Source: Haematobia irritans (Eukaryota; Arthropoda; Insecta; Diptera; Muscidae). From it: 64,000 nt of DNA. The position numbers were made by a program, and so were the translations under genes. Positions 48,101-58,384 of the stretch are shown here, one piece after another. The notes below the pieces were generated by a model. The model worked only from the letters and a program-made list of their open reading frames with translations, did no database searches and was not told where the DNA came from. Within the stretch, counting starts at the first letter, position 1, and each line of letters starts with the position of its first letter. The stretch covers positions 67,092,891 through 67,156,890 of the forward strand of contig NC_134398.1 of NCBI RefSeq assembly GCF_050003625.1, given 5' to 3'.

Positions 48101-49320
48101 ACATTGAGATTGCAAGGGTCTAGTCCAAGACTATCTATAGCATCCTTGTCAATGATGGACGAGCCTATATTACTAGCCATAATCTGTGTTTAAATACCTT
48201 GTCCCTATTCGTGTTAATAAATTGTGTACTATTCTAAGATTAAAACTAATTTTATTTTGAATAATCATTAACAAATTCATTCCTAATATTTAGAATTCAA
48301 ATCTAATTTCGTGTAATAGCTATTCAAATATAATGTATATTACGATAAAAGATATATGGATTCTAATTTTAAAAATTATCCATTCATGACAATAGAAAGT
48401 ATTTCAAAATTCCTTAATGCATTAATAATATTTTGTAATATTTGAAAATTGGATACTATATACGAATTATACACATTTTTAAATTAAAAAATCAGAACAA
48501 AAAGGATTTAGAAGATAAAGGAAATAATGCAAACAAGATATTACTACTTCTATGAATTATTTACTGATTCCGCACCCATTTCTTTTAAAAAAGCTTCTAG
48601 TTCTCCAGCACGAACAATTTTGACAGAATCATCATTAAATACCAGCTTGACTTCAGGAATGTTCCTATTCATGAGTGAAAACTTTTTGATTTTATGTTTC
48701 TTCATTAAAGTACGACACATAAAGTTCATCTTGGTAGCAAGAGGAGTGAGATTGTCATTAATAAAAACACGGCTTTCAATGTCGTTATTAAGTATTTGAC
48801 ATAGTTTCAAACTTCGACTCGCCATATATTTCTTAAAAAGAGCATCACGTTTGTAAATATTATTGAATTTAACCATAACTTTCTTCTTGCGATTGACATA
48901 AGTGCAAATATTAATGTCGCAATGCTGCACCGGAATATCCAAGACTTCTCCAATTTTTATTATGGCATTGTATAATGATTCCGAGGACAAATCGCTAGGA
49001 AAACCACTAACGATAATATCTCCTCTATTTATCTGCCTTCTTAGGCTATTGTTTTCCACCTCTAATTGATATATTTTTGATTTAACATAGACTTCTGTCT
49101 CTTTAGTTTTTGCTACACAGCGGACCATCTCTTCTTTAATATCTTTCAATTGGGGAACGACATCCTCTGACACAATTTTCGAGAGATTTTTAATACAAAC
49201 TTCCAGTTCATTGATTTTGGAGCACAAGTTGGTAGCCTCAGAAGAACGAGTCTCACGCATAAGTAAATATTTTTTGACAAATTCAATACAATTTATTAGA
49301 CATAAATATTTAAAAGTTAA
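45141..49320 (-). mobile_element. CR1/jockey-type LINE, nearly complete, minus strand
   Basis: About 4.2 kb with ORF1 (49260-48550), a 370-bp spacer, ORF2 endonuclease and reverse transcriptase (48180-45378) and a short 3' UTR. The 3' end runs into ATAAATAAATGAAATGAAAT-type short repeats instead of a long poly(A), which favours CR1-like over jockey-like ends. The 5' UTR is only tens of bases, so it may be slightly 5'-truncated. It lies inside a family A repeat. No clear target duplication was found. Confidence 0.82.
45378..48180 (-). pseudogene. LINE ORF2: endonuclease and reverse transcriptase, one frameshift
   Basis: This protein nicks the target and copies the element RNA there. The first frame (48180-47242) is an APE-type endonuclease: NVIHFNAQS near residue 27, the catalytic Glu in IIAISESWL, GGGVCMYV, VVGDFNINL, SLIDYYLV and the final NSHHAAV. 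A second frame (47372-45378) holds a basic connector and the reverse transcriptase: FRPISILPALSKVLE, SLDLTRAFDSISHE (first Asp), GVPQGSILGPMFFSLYIND and HLYADDLMVFAAF (YADD box), ending in the usual thumb region. The two frames overlap at 47242-47372 in different phases, so a one-base indel near 47280-47370 breaks ORF2. All catalytic residues are present. Total would be about 930 residues, normal for the group. Confidence 0.88.
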
Positions 49321-49326
49321 GTTCAA
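48550..49326 (-). CDS. LINE ORF1 protein, coiled-coil
   Basis: 258 codons from 49326; the Met at residue 23 (49260, MRETRSS...) is the likelier start because the codons before it overlap the probable element edge. Residues about 35-95 have heptad-like Leu/Ile spacing and high charge (ELEVCIKNLSKIVSED, IYQLEVENNSLRRQI), predicting a coiled coil for trimer or multimer formation. The C-terminal part begins GDIIVSGFP and continues with basic residues, as in the RNA-binding ORF1 proteins of CR1-type LINEs. No CCHC knuckle is visible. It stops 370 bp before ORF2. It is open throughout, unlike ORF2. Confidence 0.7.
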   Translation of the reverse strand: MNLTFKYLCLINCIEFVKKYLLMRETRSSEATNLCSKINELEVCIKNLSKIVSEDVVPQLKDIKEEMVRCVAKTKETEVYVKSKIYQLEVENNSLRRQINRGDIIVSGFPSDLSSESLYNAIIKIGEVLDIPVQHCDINICTYVNRKKKVMVKFNNIYKRDALFKKYMASRSLKLCQILNNDIESRVFINDNLTPLATKMNFMCRTLMKKHKIKKFSLMNRNIPEVKLVFNDDSVKIVRAGELEAFLKEMGAESVNNS

Positions 49327-49540
49327 ATTTACAAATTTTAAGAAATTCTGAACTATTTTGTGGGGGATACGAAGTTAGTAAATCTTTATGCTTTATTTGT
49401 GTATAATGCTTTCCCCTTTTTAGTTAATTTAACTAATGTACGCATAAAATTATGAAAGTCAAGAAAACTTCCTCAAATCATAATAAATATATGAACTAAA
49501 ATAGAGTTAAATATAGGTTCACCTTTTTTGAATGAATTCT
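49321..49540 (+). repeat. Family A repeat, right half
   Basis: CAAATTTACAAATTTTAAG, TAGTAAATCTTTATGCTTTA, TTAACTAATGTACGC and ATGAACTAAAATAGAGTTAA continue the order of family A copy 1 (11345-11560). Confidence 0.55.
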
Positions 49541-51354
49541 CCAATTTGGAAACTTATTTGGTTTGTGATTTTGGAGATTTATTTCAAGGGGTCTTATTTC
49601 GTAACGGCGCTATATCGATGTTTTACAAACATACTGACAGAATTATTATACCCCCACTCCATGGTGAAGAAACTCAATATAAGCTTTGGTTCATCAGATT
49701 TTAGCTCTCTTCTAGCTGTATCGTAATATATTCACGGATATATTACAAAGTACGATGATGTATGAAGCCTTTCAGACCCATAACACATATATTTATATAT
49801 CCAATTTATTGTGTACCTCATAAAAAACAAAAACAATAAATTGATGTTGTTTCAATTTTCACCCATTGTTGCCACATTGAATTTGTGGTATCACAAACAA
49901 GATATTCTCCAACGATAATAAACACAATTAGATAGCAATATTTTTCAATGCTTTCATAATCATAAATTTACACCTTTAAATCGTGACTTATCCATTCATT
50001 GATCCATTCATTCACACAAAAAAACGCCTCCATTCACGCTTCCATGGCAAATCAGACCGAAACACAAATCGCAAATCGAGGAGCGTACAGCAAACCTCCG
50101 ACAAAGTCCCTCTGTAGCCAAACAACAAACAGTCACTTAACGCCCAACCATATGCCCGAGCTGTGGCAAAGTTAATTCTCAAGTCAAGTCAATACTCTTA
50201 CAATTATGAAACTTAAGCTAAATTTATGGTTAATCTTTCATTTGTATAACAAACGATTAGCATCACTGGCATTAAGAAACGAATCAAAAACAACAACAAC
50301 AACAACAAAAAATGCATTTACTACGGGCTTGTATTGGGTGCGGGGATTCAATACAAATCTCACCACATTCCCACCTACTGTTACCTATGACAGCAGAGAA
50401 TTTCAATTCAATATCTATTTTTTAATGAAATTTTATGAGATTTTTCCCTCCTAAGGCAGCCATTCAACAGTGATCAGTCTGTCCGTCTGTCTGTCTGTTT
50501 GCTTTTTTCACTAAATATCAATGGCCCATTAAATGTCATGAGTTTGAGTTTAAGAGATAATTTATTAACAAAACGATGATATGTCTAACATGAGTGTACC
50601 TACTACAACAATTGCGATGGCGATTGTGAAGGCGATGAGTTTGCCAATGGGTGGGAAATATCAATAGATATTGATTAACATTTATTAAACTGGGTAAAGA
50701 ATAAGCAACAAACATACATACATCTAGACTCTGGAATTGTAAATAATGGTAGTGGTAGCAATAATCATCGAAATAAAACAAAAATCTATACACGAGAATA
50801 ATCTGAAATTTATGACTCCATTGATACTTCGTTTCACACACTGTTAATGCCAATTCAAACGCTGTTTGGGGCCTACCATTGCTGCATAAATTACAAAAGT
50901 TTTACTCAATTTGTTTTCCAGTTTCACAATAAACTGTGGAAATTTTAGAAATGTTTCTAAGCACGTTCATAAATAATAAAAATGTCTATAGTTGGCAGTT
51001 AAATCCAACACCACTCACTCACTGGCATGACTGTGAGGCGACGACCCCCTTTTCTATGGCAATTTCATGGTGATTTATTTTTTCGCAAGAATTTTACCAA
51101 AGGGTGAGCATTATTTGGATTACAAAAGAAACTAACTCTTACATAAGCATGATTTGGAAGATTTCCATTATTTTTTTTTTCTTATTTTAATTATTTTTTG
51201 CCTACCCTAATAACCTGAACTAAAAATGAGAAAAAAAGTTTTTACAAATGAACTACACGATTGTATAAAAATTCAAAATAGTTCATAATATTCTATTCAT
51301 AAGTTTCTCAAATGAGCAAATTTTTCTTAAATTGTCTGTCTTGAACTTCGTATA
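49541..51354. other. Repeat-poor block at about 49.9-51.1 kb; no gene called
   Basis: No repeat family in the window matches 49880-51060. It includes CAACAACAACAACAAC (50290-50306) and GTCTGTCCGTCTGTCTGTCTG-like microsatellite (50478-50500). Candidate frames (82 and 105 codons) have no domains. Possible intronic regulatory DNA. Confidence 0.3.
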
Positions 51355-51521
51355 ACGCTAAACAGTGTTGCCAGCATTGGGGATTTTCCCCCAAATTGGG
51401 GATATTTTTTCGTGGTTGGGGACGAAAAGTTTGAGTTGGGAACTTGATGGTGAATATTGTTAAATTTAGGGATTTTTTCGAAATCGGTTCAATATAATAA
51501 ATCGGATTAAAATTGCATTTA

Positions 51522-51771
51522 CACCCAGAGAAGGAATATGATCACCTCAAACATGTTTTAAGAGCAAAATGTTATTTTTGGGTGGTGACCATGTAACATG
51601 GTTTTCGCAACCATGTTATTTTCTCGGAAATCATGAATCTGATTTCGGCAATCAGGTTATATTTGACGAGAAAATAACATTTTAGTGACAAACATGATAC
51701 ATGGTCACCATACAAAAATAACATTTTGCTCTTGAAACATGTTTGAGGTGATCATATTCCTTCTCTGCGTG
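51522..51771. mobile_element. 250-bp palindromic MITE (family E), copy 3
   Basis: CACCCAGAGAAGGAATATG to CATATTCCTTCTCTGCGTG with TA at 51520-51521 and 51772-51773. The cleanest of the three copies; the two arms pair over most of their length. Confidence 0.9.
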
Positions 51772-51800
51772 TACTTGAAATTCTCTTTATTTCAACGTTA

Positions 51801-52257
51801 CCCTACGGGAAATGGATCAACTCCAGGACCGGTACAGGGTTAGTCCCTGGTGCGTATGGTCCAAACGTATGTTATGGAATGGACCGGTCACTTTAATATG
51901 GGTTTATCATTGGCTGGGAAAATTGACACTTTAGGACACGACTTGGACTCATCCCAAAGGACAAGTCCTGGAACAACTTAGTAGGACTACCCCATAGACA
52001 ACTGTTCATGAAACAGTTTGGGACAAACTTTTATGGCCCTGCTTCCACCCGTATCGCACCATAAGGAAATATGTTGAACAATAAATAATTCTGATAGTTG
52101 TATTGTAGTAAAAGTGTAGATTCAAAAAAATTTTAATATCAAGTGAGTATAAAAATCAATAAATTATATGACAATTAAAAATGTTGATAAACTGGTGCAC
52201 TAGTACCTGTCCTGTAATGGGTCCATTAGTGGCAATATGCACCAATTTCCCGTACGG
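51801..52257. mobile_element. Family H MITE (CC.TACGGGAAAT ends), copy 1
   Basis: CCCTACGGGAAATGGATC at the left and CCGTACGGGAAATTGG (complement) at the right, flanked by TA at 51799-51800 and 52258-52259. 457 bp. Inside, a short motif of the type GGACT(A)GTCCTGG recurs. Related sequence lies at 13770-14115 and 54075-54310. Confidence 0.7.
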
Positions 52258-52301
52258 TATTTAAAAATATACTAAACGGTTCGAATGAAGCATCTGAACT
52301 A

Positions 52302-52800
52302 CCCAGCAAAAAAAGCATCGCCAAAAAAGTAATGAAAATGTTATTTTTGGATCCGGAAGTGGTGCAAAATTGACGCAGAAGCGATGAATTTAACATGGGC
52401 TTGTCATAGGACGGAAGTCCTCCATTTCAACAGCCGTTGCACTGAATTTGCATCACTTCTTTAGGTGTGATCCGAATTCAATGTTTTGGATGTGAATTAA
52501 GAAATTTTGTGATATTTTGAAAAATTATTAATTTTTAAAAATTTTTTATGAGTTTTAACATTCTTACGCTTGTGTGGAACGTTTGGCATCAACTATTTTC
52601 AAAAATTCACAATTTTTTCAGATTGGATTTAGCATTTTTGTCGACAAAATTTAAATGATTTGTACCATTTTATAAATTCTTACTCCGTTTTTAACCTATT
52701 TGAAACAAAAGTTAAAATAAAGAACATCATTGGGAGTGCATCTTCTAGAAGTGCTTTTAAAGTTGTGCCTTTGGAAGAACTTCCAAATTTTTTTGCTGGG
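52302..52800 (+). mobile_element. Family D MITE (CCCAGCAAAAAA ends), copy 1
   Basis: CCCAGCAAAAAAAGCATCGC to ...ATTTTTTTGCTGGG, flanked by TA at 52300-52301 and 52801-52802. 499 bp. Shares TTTTGGATCCGGAAGTGGTG, AGCGATGAATTTAACATGGG and AAGTGCTTTTAAAGTTGTGC with 59656-60228. Confidence 0.8.
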
Positions 52801-52815
52801 TAGAAACGGAAACAA

Positions 52816-53112
52816 GTGCTTATTTTTAATTCTAGTTACTCAGCTTGGCTAAGGCATTTTTCTACAATTGTGAAATCATTTCGTGAGGATTCGGGTCTTA
52901 ATGTTGCCCTCTCACCTCACCATTATATACGTTTGGACATTTATTATCTACCACCCAATTTTATTACTTGTATATTTAGAAGTAAATTCGTTCATAAATA
53001 CATGGTAACCGAACTCCCATTTGCATTTTTCGAACATTTGCAAGATAATTACAGGTCTCCTGGTGTTTGGTCTCGCAATCTTGATCTTATTGCAGCTCGC
53101 AAGCTGCATTGA
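52816..53112 (+). CDS. 98-codon open frame in the hAT-like element, unassigned
   Basis: The frame lies in the remaining body of the hAT-like element, to the right of the nested MITEs. It includes SAWLRHFSTIVKSFREDSGL and ends in RNLDLIAARKLH. Its amino-acid use is less biased than nearby shadow frames. I do not recognise a hAT dimerisation motif or any other domain. It may be a remnant of a captured or transposase exon. Start is the first Met; no promoter or splice evidence. Confidence 0.25.
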   Translation: MLIFNSSYSAWLRHFSTIVKSFREDSGLNVALSPHHYIRLDIYYLPPNFITCIFRSKFVHKYMVTELPFAFFEHLQDNYRSPGVWSRNLDLIAARKLH

Positions 53113-53423
53113 AGATTTATTTAGGATTTTTGTGAGGAATTCTAGTTTAAATTGGGGATTTTTGGGGACAAAACCGTCCTAATTTGGGGAAAAGGACAAG
53201 GAAAATACCGGCAACACTGGCGCTAAAGACATTTTAACAATATTTAACTCCTTCCTTCAAAATAGAAAATTTTTTTAACAACAGAAAAAAAACGTATTAT
53301 TTTTAATATAGTTTCTTCAATTTAACAAAAATCATTGATTGTGCAATTACTAAAATATTTTGGTTCAAATTTTCTAATATAAACCTACATTTTCTTCCAT
53401 CGTGGGTTCACTTTTTTCGGGTA

Positions 53424-54074
53424 AATGGTGATACGGTCAAAATTTGGTCAATATAAACTTGACGTATTTCTTTCAATTTTGCATTTAAAAAACCTGAACA
53501 CCCCTCATTTTGAAGGTGTGTGTGTAGAATGTTCGAGCTACTCGCACGCAAAGCTGGCAAAATCGCTAAAAGTTGCCAAATCAACCGTTACAAATGTAAT
53601 TAAAGTGTTTGGGGAACGTTTGTCGACAGCCAGGAAGTCTGGATCGGGGGGAAATCGAAAACCGGAAGCCGCTGAGACGACAAAGAGAGTTGCCGGTAGT
53701 TTCAAGCGAAACCCTAACCTCTCTCTCCGAGATGCCGCAAATAAGCTGGGTGTATCGTCTACAACCGTGCATAGAGCCAAAAAACGAGCCGGACTATCGA
53801 CTTACAAGAAGGTAGTGACTCCAAATCGCGATGATAAACAAAATACGACGGCCAAAGCGAGATCCCGGAGGCTGTACTCGACGATGCTGACGAAGTTTGA
53901 CTGCGTGGTAATGGACGACGAAACCTACGTCAAAGCCGACTACAAGCAGCTTCCGGGACAGGAGTTTTATACAGCAAAAGGAAGGGGAAAGTAGCAGATA
54001 TTTTCAAGCACATAAAAATGTCAAAGTTCGCAAAGAAATATCTGGTTTGGCAAGCCATCTGTACCTGTGGTTCT
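53424..54074 (+). mobile_element. Tc1-like element, 3'-truncated
   Basis: The left end AATGGTGATACGGTCAAAAT is preceded by TA (53422-53423). The transposase follows, then the sequence changes abruptly to family H at about 54075. No right inverted repeat is found, so about half of the element is missing. Confidence 0.7.
53530..54074 (+). pseudogene. Tc1/mariner-superfamily transposase, N-terminal two thirds
   Basis: A frame open from 53425 to 53994. Residues from about 40 form the first helix-turn-helix (KLAKSLKVAKSTVTNVIKVF), followed by a Gly/Arg linker (ARKSGSGGNRKPE) and a second HTH (LSLRDAANKLGVSSTTVHRA). The first catalytic Asp is in FDCVVMDDETYVKADYKQLP. A stop at 53992-53994 interrupts. 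In another frame the protein continues KMSKFAKKYLVWQAICTCG before family H sequence replaces the part carrying the second Asp and third acidic residue. The HTH order and the MDDETYVK motif place it among Tc1-like families related to DD36-37E elements, but the spacing cannot be measured in this copy. The true start is probably a missing codon upstream of residue 38, where conserved sequence begins. Confidence 0.75.
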
Positions 54075-54310
54075 CATGAACCAGTCTGGGACAAACCTTT
54101 AGGTACCGGTATTATTTTGATCATCCAAATTGCACCAGAAAGAAAAACTTTTGGACTATGTTGGCCCATAGGTAAATGTCTAGATCAAATAAAATTTTAA
54201 AATAAAGAGAGTATAGAAATCAATAAAATATATGAAAATTTAAAAACTACGACAAACTCGAGCACTGGTACTAGTCCTGTGATAGGTCCGTTAGTGGCAA
54301 TATTTCGTAG
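54075..54310 (+). repeat. Family H element fragment truncating the Tc1-like element
   Basis: CATGAACCAGTCTGGGACAA, GAGTATAGAAATCAATAAA, GCACTGGTACTAGTCCTGT and GTCCGTTAGTGGCAATAT match 52005-52240 in order. The right terminus CCGTACGG is lost. Confidence 0.65.
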
Positions 54311-54510
54311 GATTGCTAGTTGACAAGTGGTGAATTTTTCTCTTAATAATGAGTGCTACCCGATTCTATATTTAGCTCAATAACAAGGAACCTCCGTCTT
54401 ATAGCTGAAGAGAAACTAGAAAATACACAGGAATGTCAACATCATTAGTGAGAGGGATAAACTACCGCTGAAAAACTTTTTTGGTGCTCGGTCGAAACGG
54501 CAATCTAGCG
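54311..54510 (-). repeat. SINE relic
   Basis: GTGGTGAATTTTTCTCTTA, TGAGTGCTACCCGATTCTAT and CAAGGAACCTCCGTCTTATA follow the SINE body order; GGTGCTCGGTCGAAACGG marks the edge of the tRNA-like head. Confidence 0.55.
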
Positions 54511-56472
54511 TTGAGAGTACATCTATGCCGACAGGAGCAGCAGAGTAATGGTGTATGTAGGACGTTTTAGGAAGATGTTACTATGAACACTACCTATGCC
54601 TGGCCCATTTGAAACCGGGGACTGGAAACAAATTAGGCAATTCGTCTAAGAAGTTAAGAGCACACAAATTATGACGGGTGTATATAGGCTCCCATACGAC
54701 AGCGAATCTTGGATCCTCTTTTCAATCTAACCTATCCTAGATATATCAAGTTTATCAGGATTATTTAAAGTATTATTTTTTAAAAGTCTCTGTGCTTGAA
54801 TTTTTTCAAATGATTATGAATTTTTACTCATCTGGTAAAAAAAAACTACGATTTCCAATAAAAGTTAATATTTAATATTCCCGTTCGATTTAACGAATTT
54901 TTCTAAATAACGAAAGGGCCTGACAATATATCGTTCGTTAAACCGAGCTTCGACTGTATTTTATACGAACTTTTTTGGCGACCCTGTTTTTGTTAGGTAT
55001 CTAAGAGTAAATTTAAACAAAGGTTTTGTATCGTTTATATATTTATTATTATTATTTCTTTTTTAAGAATAACAAACGAAATTTTGAACCGTACTACAAA
55101 TATGTTTCTAATCCTGTGCTGATATATCAATGATTTTTTCTTTCTGTTAGATTATTATATGCTACATAAACATTGCCTGTAATAAATTGCTTTTATCTTT
55201 TATTACTAAAGTTATTACCAGTTAATTTTATTTAAAATAAAATTTTATGTTCACTTTAAAATCCTTGAAATTCCTTTTAGATATATTTTTACAACTCAAC
55301 ACATAATTGTCTGTACATTAAAAAAAATTATATATGATAACATCTAAAATTGTTATTTATTAACTTTAATTTGTTTTGGAAAGAGGTGTAGAACTCATAA
55401 AAATAGTTAACATTGAAACTCAAAAGTGAATAGAAGCCTAAGCTAAGAAGGCAAAATGAATCCATACTTTGCTCACAGCCATAGACACTGCAACAGCAAA
55501 GGTAATGGTAACAATAACAATAATAATAATAATGGAACAATTCTAATAATCGGGCGAATTTGTATGCAATTCACAATTTTACCATTTCTATAAAACTAAC
55601 GTAAAAAACTAAGAAGCGACGAAGTAAGTGGGGTTTTGGTATACTAAGGCCTTTTAAAATAAAACATACAAAGGAAAGGTCTTCAAGTGATTGGTAATTT
55701 TTGCGAGTAAAATTAAAGTACTCGAAAAATATGATTGTCACACACAAAATTTAAAGACACATTTGAGTTGTTTTGTCTAGTTTTTTCCTATTTGGTTAAT
55801 ATTAAAGCCCTTTAACGTTTAATTTTTTTATCAAACATCGATTTCCGTAATAATTGTATTAATGTTGATTTAGTTGAATATCCTCAACTCGGGTTAAGGC
55901 CTTCTCGTGGTTGACCTATTATCACAAGCTCATTGCTTTCACACTCACCAACATAACCACAATTGGCTGTATGAAATGTCTTCAGTAACCACAATACATT
56001 GGGCACAATGCAATTTTGAAAACCACTGCGAGGCATGACGAACCAACGAATGAATAAAATCGGCCATACCATTCCTTACAAGATTTAGTCTTCTTCGGAC
56101 GAACCAACAAAATAAAGTGAATTGCAGTGCCAAGCCTAATATGCGGCATGGTTGGAGCGGAATGAAAAGTGTCTGGCGGCAGCAAATATACATGCGACTA
56201 TTATAAATTTAAATTTGCGCGCCATAAATTTCCTTTCAACCATACGTAGCATTAATAATTTAGAAAACTGAAACAATTTTTTTCGCCAATCTTCTCTTTC
56301 CTGTTTGCAGAAGGCAACATTTTAAATGTATGTATGTTTGTGTGTGTGTGTGAGCATATGAGTTATTCCAGAATATATTCTTGACATTTCGAGGTTTTTT
56401 GAGTAAAACATCGGTCAGGACATAACAAACTTGATATGAATTAAAGATTTCTGCGTGAAATTTTGAGTACCA
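54511..56472. other. Noncoding DNA; doubtful minus frame at 55945-56193
   Basis: 54730-55800 is AT-rich with no matches. The 82-codon minus frame at 56193-55945 (starting MYICCRQTLFIPLQ) is Leu/Cys/Phe-rich and could be a membrane-protein exon or a relic, but no conserved motif, splice pair or neighbour supports it. A (TAA/TAATAA) run sits at 55512-55534. Confidence 0.3.
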
Positions 56473-57150
56473 CACTGAAAAAAAGTATGCCCGGTTCCAA
56501 AGATTTTGTCTTTACTTTAACAATTTTGGTATTGATTCCGAGCCAAAGAAGCGGAGAATACAAGTAAGGATACTTTTAAGAAAAAATAGTCTTTTAAATT
56601 TGGATTTTGTGAAAAAATATTGCCGTGAGGCCAAAGATTTCATGTCCTTAAAATACGAATACGAATTTTGCTGAGCATAGAAGACCCATTTCTCTGGTAA
56701 AAAGTTTTTTTCCTTGTACAAAAGTCGATAAACTTTTGAATTAATTCGTTCTGTCCTTAAACTGGATATCTTTACACAAAAGAAAATTTTGTTTGACTAA
56801 GGTCAACTTGACTTTAACAATTCTTCAAAAAGAATGAAATTTTACTTAAATTTGTTGACAACGCAAAAAATTGACATGTTTTTCAAAACTTTATTTTAAT
56901 GATGTTTTTTACTTGAAAGATAGCATAATTTCTACTTGCAGTCGTGTCTGAATTTGAAAATCTAAGTTATTGTTAACATGTTTTTAAAAGGGTTTAATAG
57001 CACACGAAGAAAAAATCTAAAAAGACGAATAAATTAAAATTTGTTTCCTAAAATTAAGTACGCAAAACTCAAATTCAAAAGGGAATTGTTTCCTAAAAAA
57101 ATCCTTACTTCATTTCTCCGCTTCTTTGGCTCAGAAAAAAATCATTAGTG
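56473..57150 (+). mobile_element. Family B MITE (CACTGAAAAAA ends), long copy
   Basis: It begins CACTGAAAAAAAGTATGCCC, then GGTTCCAAAGATTTTGTC and TTTTGGTATTGATTCCGAGC. The right side has the complement, TTTCTCCGCTTCTTTGGCTC, and ends ATTAGTG before TA (57151-57152). 678 bp. Noncoding. Confidence 0.65.
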
Positions 57151-57730
57151 TAAAGAAAAAATTTTTGAATCCGTGTACCCTTTTTTTAAGTATGGGATTA
57201 GTATCACGAAGATTGAGATTGAATCAAAGATCATTAGGATATTGTATGCAGAGAGCCTCATTAAAAGTTGGTGTAAGGAGCTTCATTTTGATCTCAAAGC
57301 GGAGTCACGTTCAGATGATCCGCAAAAATCAATGAAAATATTTGTTTGGATCCAGAAGTGGTACAAAATTTCATCAGCAGCGAAAAAAAAATTGGAGAAA
57401 AAATCGTTAGTATTTGAAAGACATTTTGAACAATACTTACTTATATTATAGCTTATATTTTATGACAAGTTCCACGTAAGACGAGAAATTGATCGGTACA
57501 CTTTTCAAATATTTTGTGAGAATTTCGGTAATCCTTATTTACCCTACTTTATTCTATAACCGGTAAAATACATAATATTCAAATTTATTTCGAAAACTGA
57601 GTAAAACAGAGAATTTTTATATATCAACTCAAAAGAATTTCTTGTGAAGTTAAAATTAAGTCCAACACTAGAGAAACGTAAAAGTAATGCCTTAGGAAGA
57701 ACTTTCAATTTTTTCTTTTACTAGGCGAGG
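57151..57730 (+). repeat. Family D MITE fragment in AT-rich DNA
   Basis: From about 57345, TTTGGATCCAGAAGTGGTAC, CAGCAGCGA and, near 57680-57715, GCCTTAGGAAGAACTTTC match family D in order. Ends are worn (TTTTCTTTTACTAGG at the right). Confidence 0.5.
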
Positions 57731-58384
57731 ATAAAGAGGGAAGAACTCAGGACCTCTGTATCAACGGAAATGAGAAAATGGTCGGCGGTTTATTCATTCC
57801 CTCGTTTACTCACTCCGGGAAAGAAGGGCAACAAAGGAGGTTTCTCAGTCATTTTGAGACAATCGATAAAACATGTAATTAGTGGGTTACATGGAAGACT
57901 GAGGAAAAGGCGGTGCGATCAGGCGAACGTGACAAAGCCTATTTCCATTGGGTTCATAAAATATGATACACATTTGTCCCAGTTTTGGGCCTATTCTAAG
58001 CTGAAAGAAAACAAAACTGCATTTGGCAAAAGGAAGGAGTGCATTTCCTCAAACGTAATGAACAAGTTTACATTTTCCCCTTGCCATAGTTTAAATTGGC
58101 TGTCAAAACGTTAGGCCCCATCCAATTCGGGAGAAAACGATATCGATTTTTTAACCAATTTAAAACCGACATGCTCCAATAATAATTAAAATATAATAAC
58201 CTCCACGGATGGGTTAAACAATTTAGAGCTTAATTAGGTCAAGTGTATAGAGTCTGACGGAGACCAAAAGCCCTTTGAAAAGGTTGGAAAGGTACTCCAG
58301 GTTCACCTGACTCATGTCGGTAGACATTTACCTAAGTATTAGTCTTGTTGTGTGCTCAAACTTAATCTTTCCAGCATGCCCGTG
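57731..58384 (+). other. Unassigned sequence with a 114-codon frame
   Basis: The plus frame 57770-58114 reads MRKWSAVYSFPRLLTPGKKG and continues with basic, even composition (GRLRKRRCDQANVTK). It differs from the AT-driven frames around it. No family is recognised, no splice sites frame it well, and no second copy is in the window. It could be a decayed retroelement piece. Confidence 0.2.

Larger units (their letters stand above)
51363..53219. mobile_element. hAT-like element with 8-bp target duplication and three nested MITEs
   Basis: The ends CAGTGTTGCCAGCATTGGGG and CAGTGTTGCCGGTATTTTCC (complement of the right end) are inverted. They are flanked by ACGCTAAA (51355-51362) and GCGCTAAA (53220-53227), an 8-bp duplication with one mismatch, as expected for hAT. 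The terminal 120 bp on both sides also share GGGGATTTT/GTCCCCAA words. Three TA-flanked elements lie inside (51522-51771, 51801-52257, 52302-52800), leaving about 650 bp of original element, too short for a transposase. Confidence 0.75.

Noticed and set aside
53538..53780. 80-codon minus-strand frame
   Set aside because: Antisense shadow of the Tc1-like transposase.
55945..56193. 82-codon minus frame, considered as the start of a gustatory receptor
   Set aside because: Only a vague hydrophobic pattern; no TYhhhhQF motif or neighbouring exons are found.
57770..58114. 114-codon plus frame as a host exon
   Set aside because: No splice sites of good quality around it and no recognisable domain; kept only as an unassigned frame.
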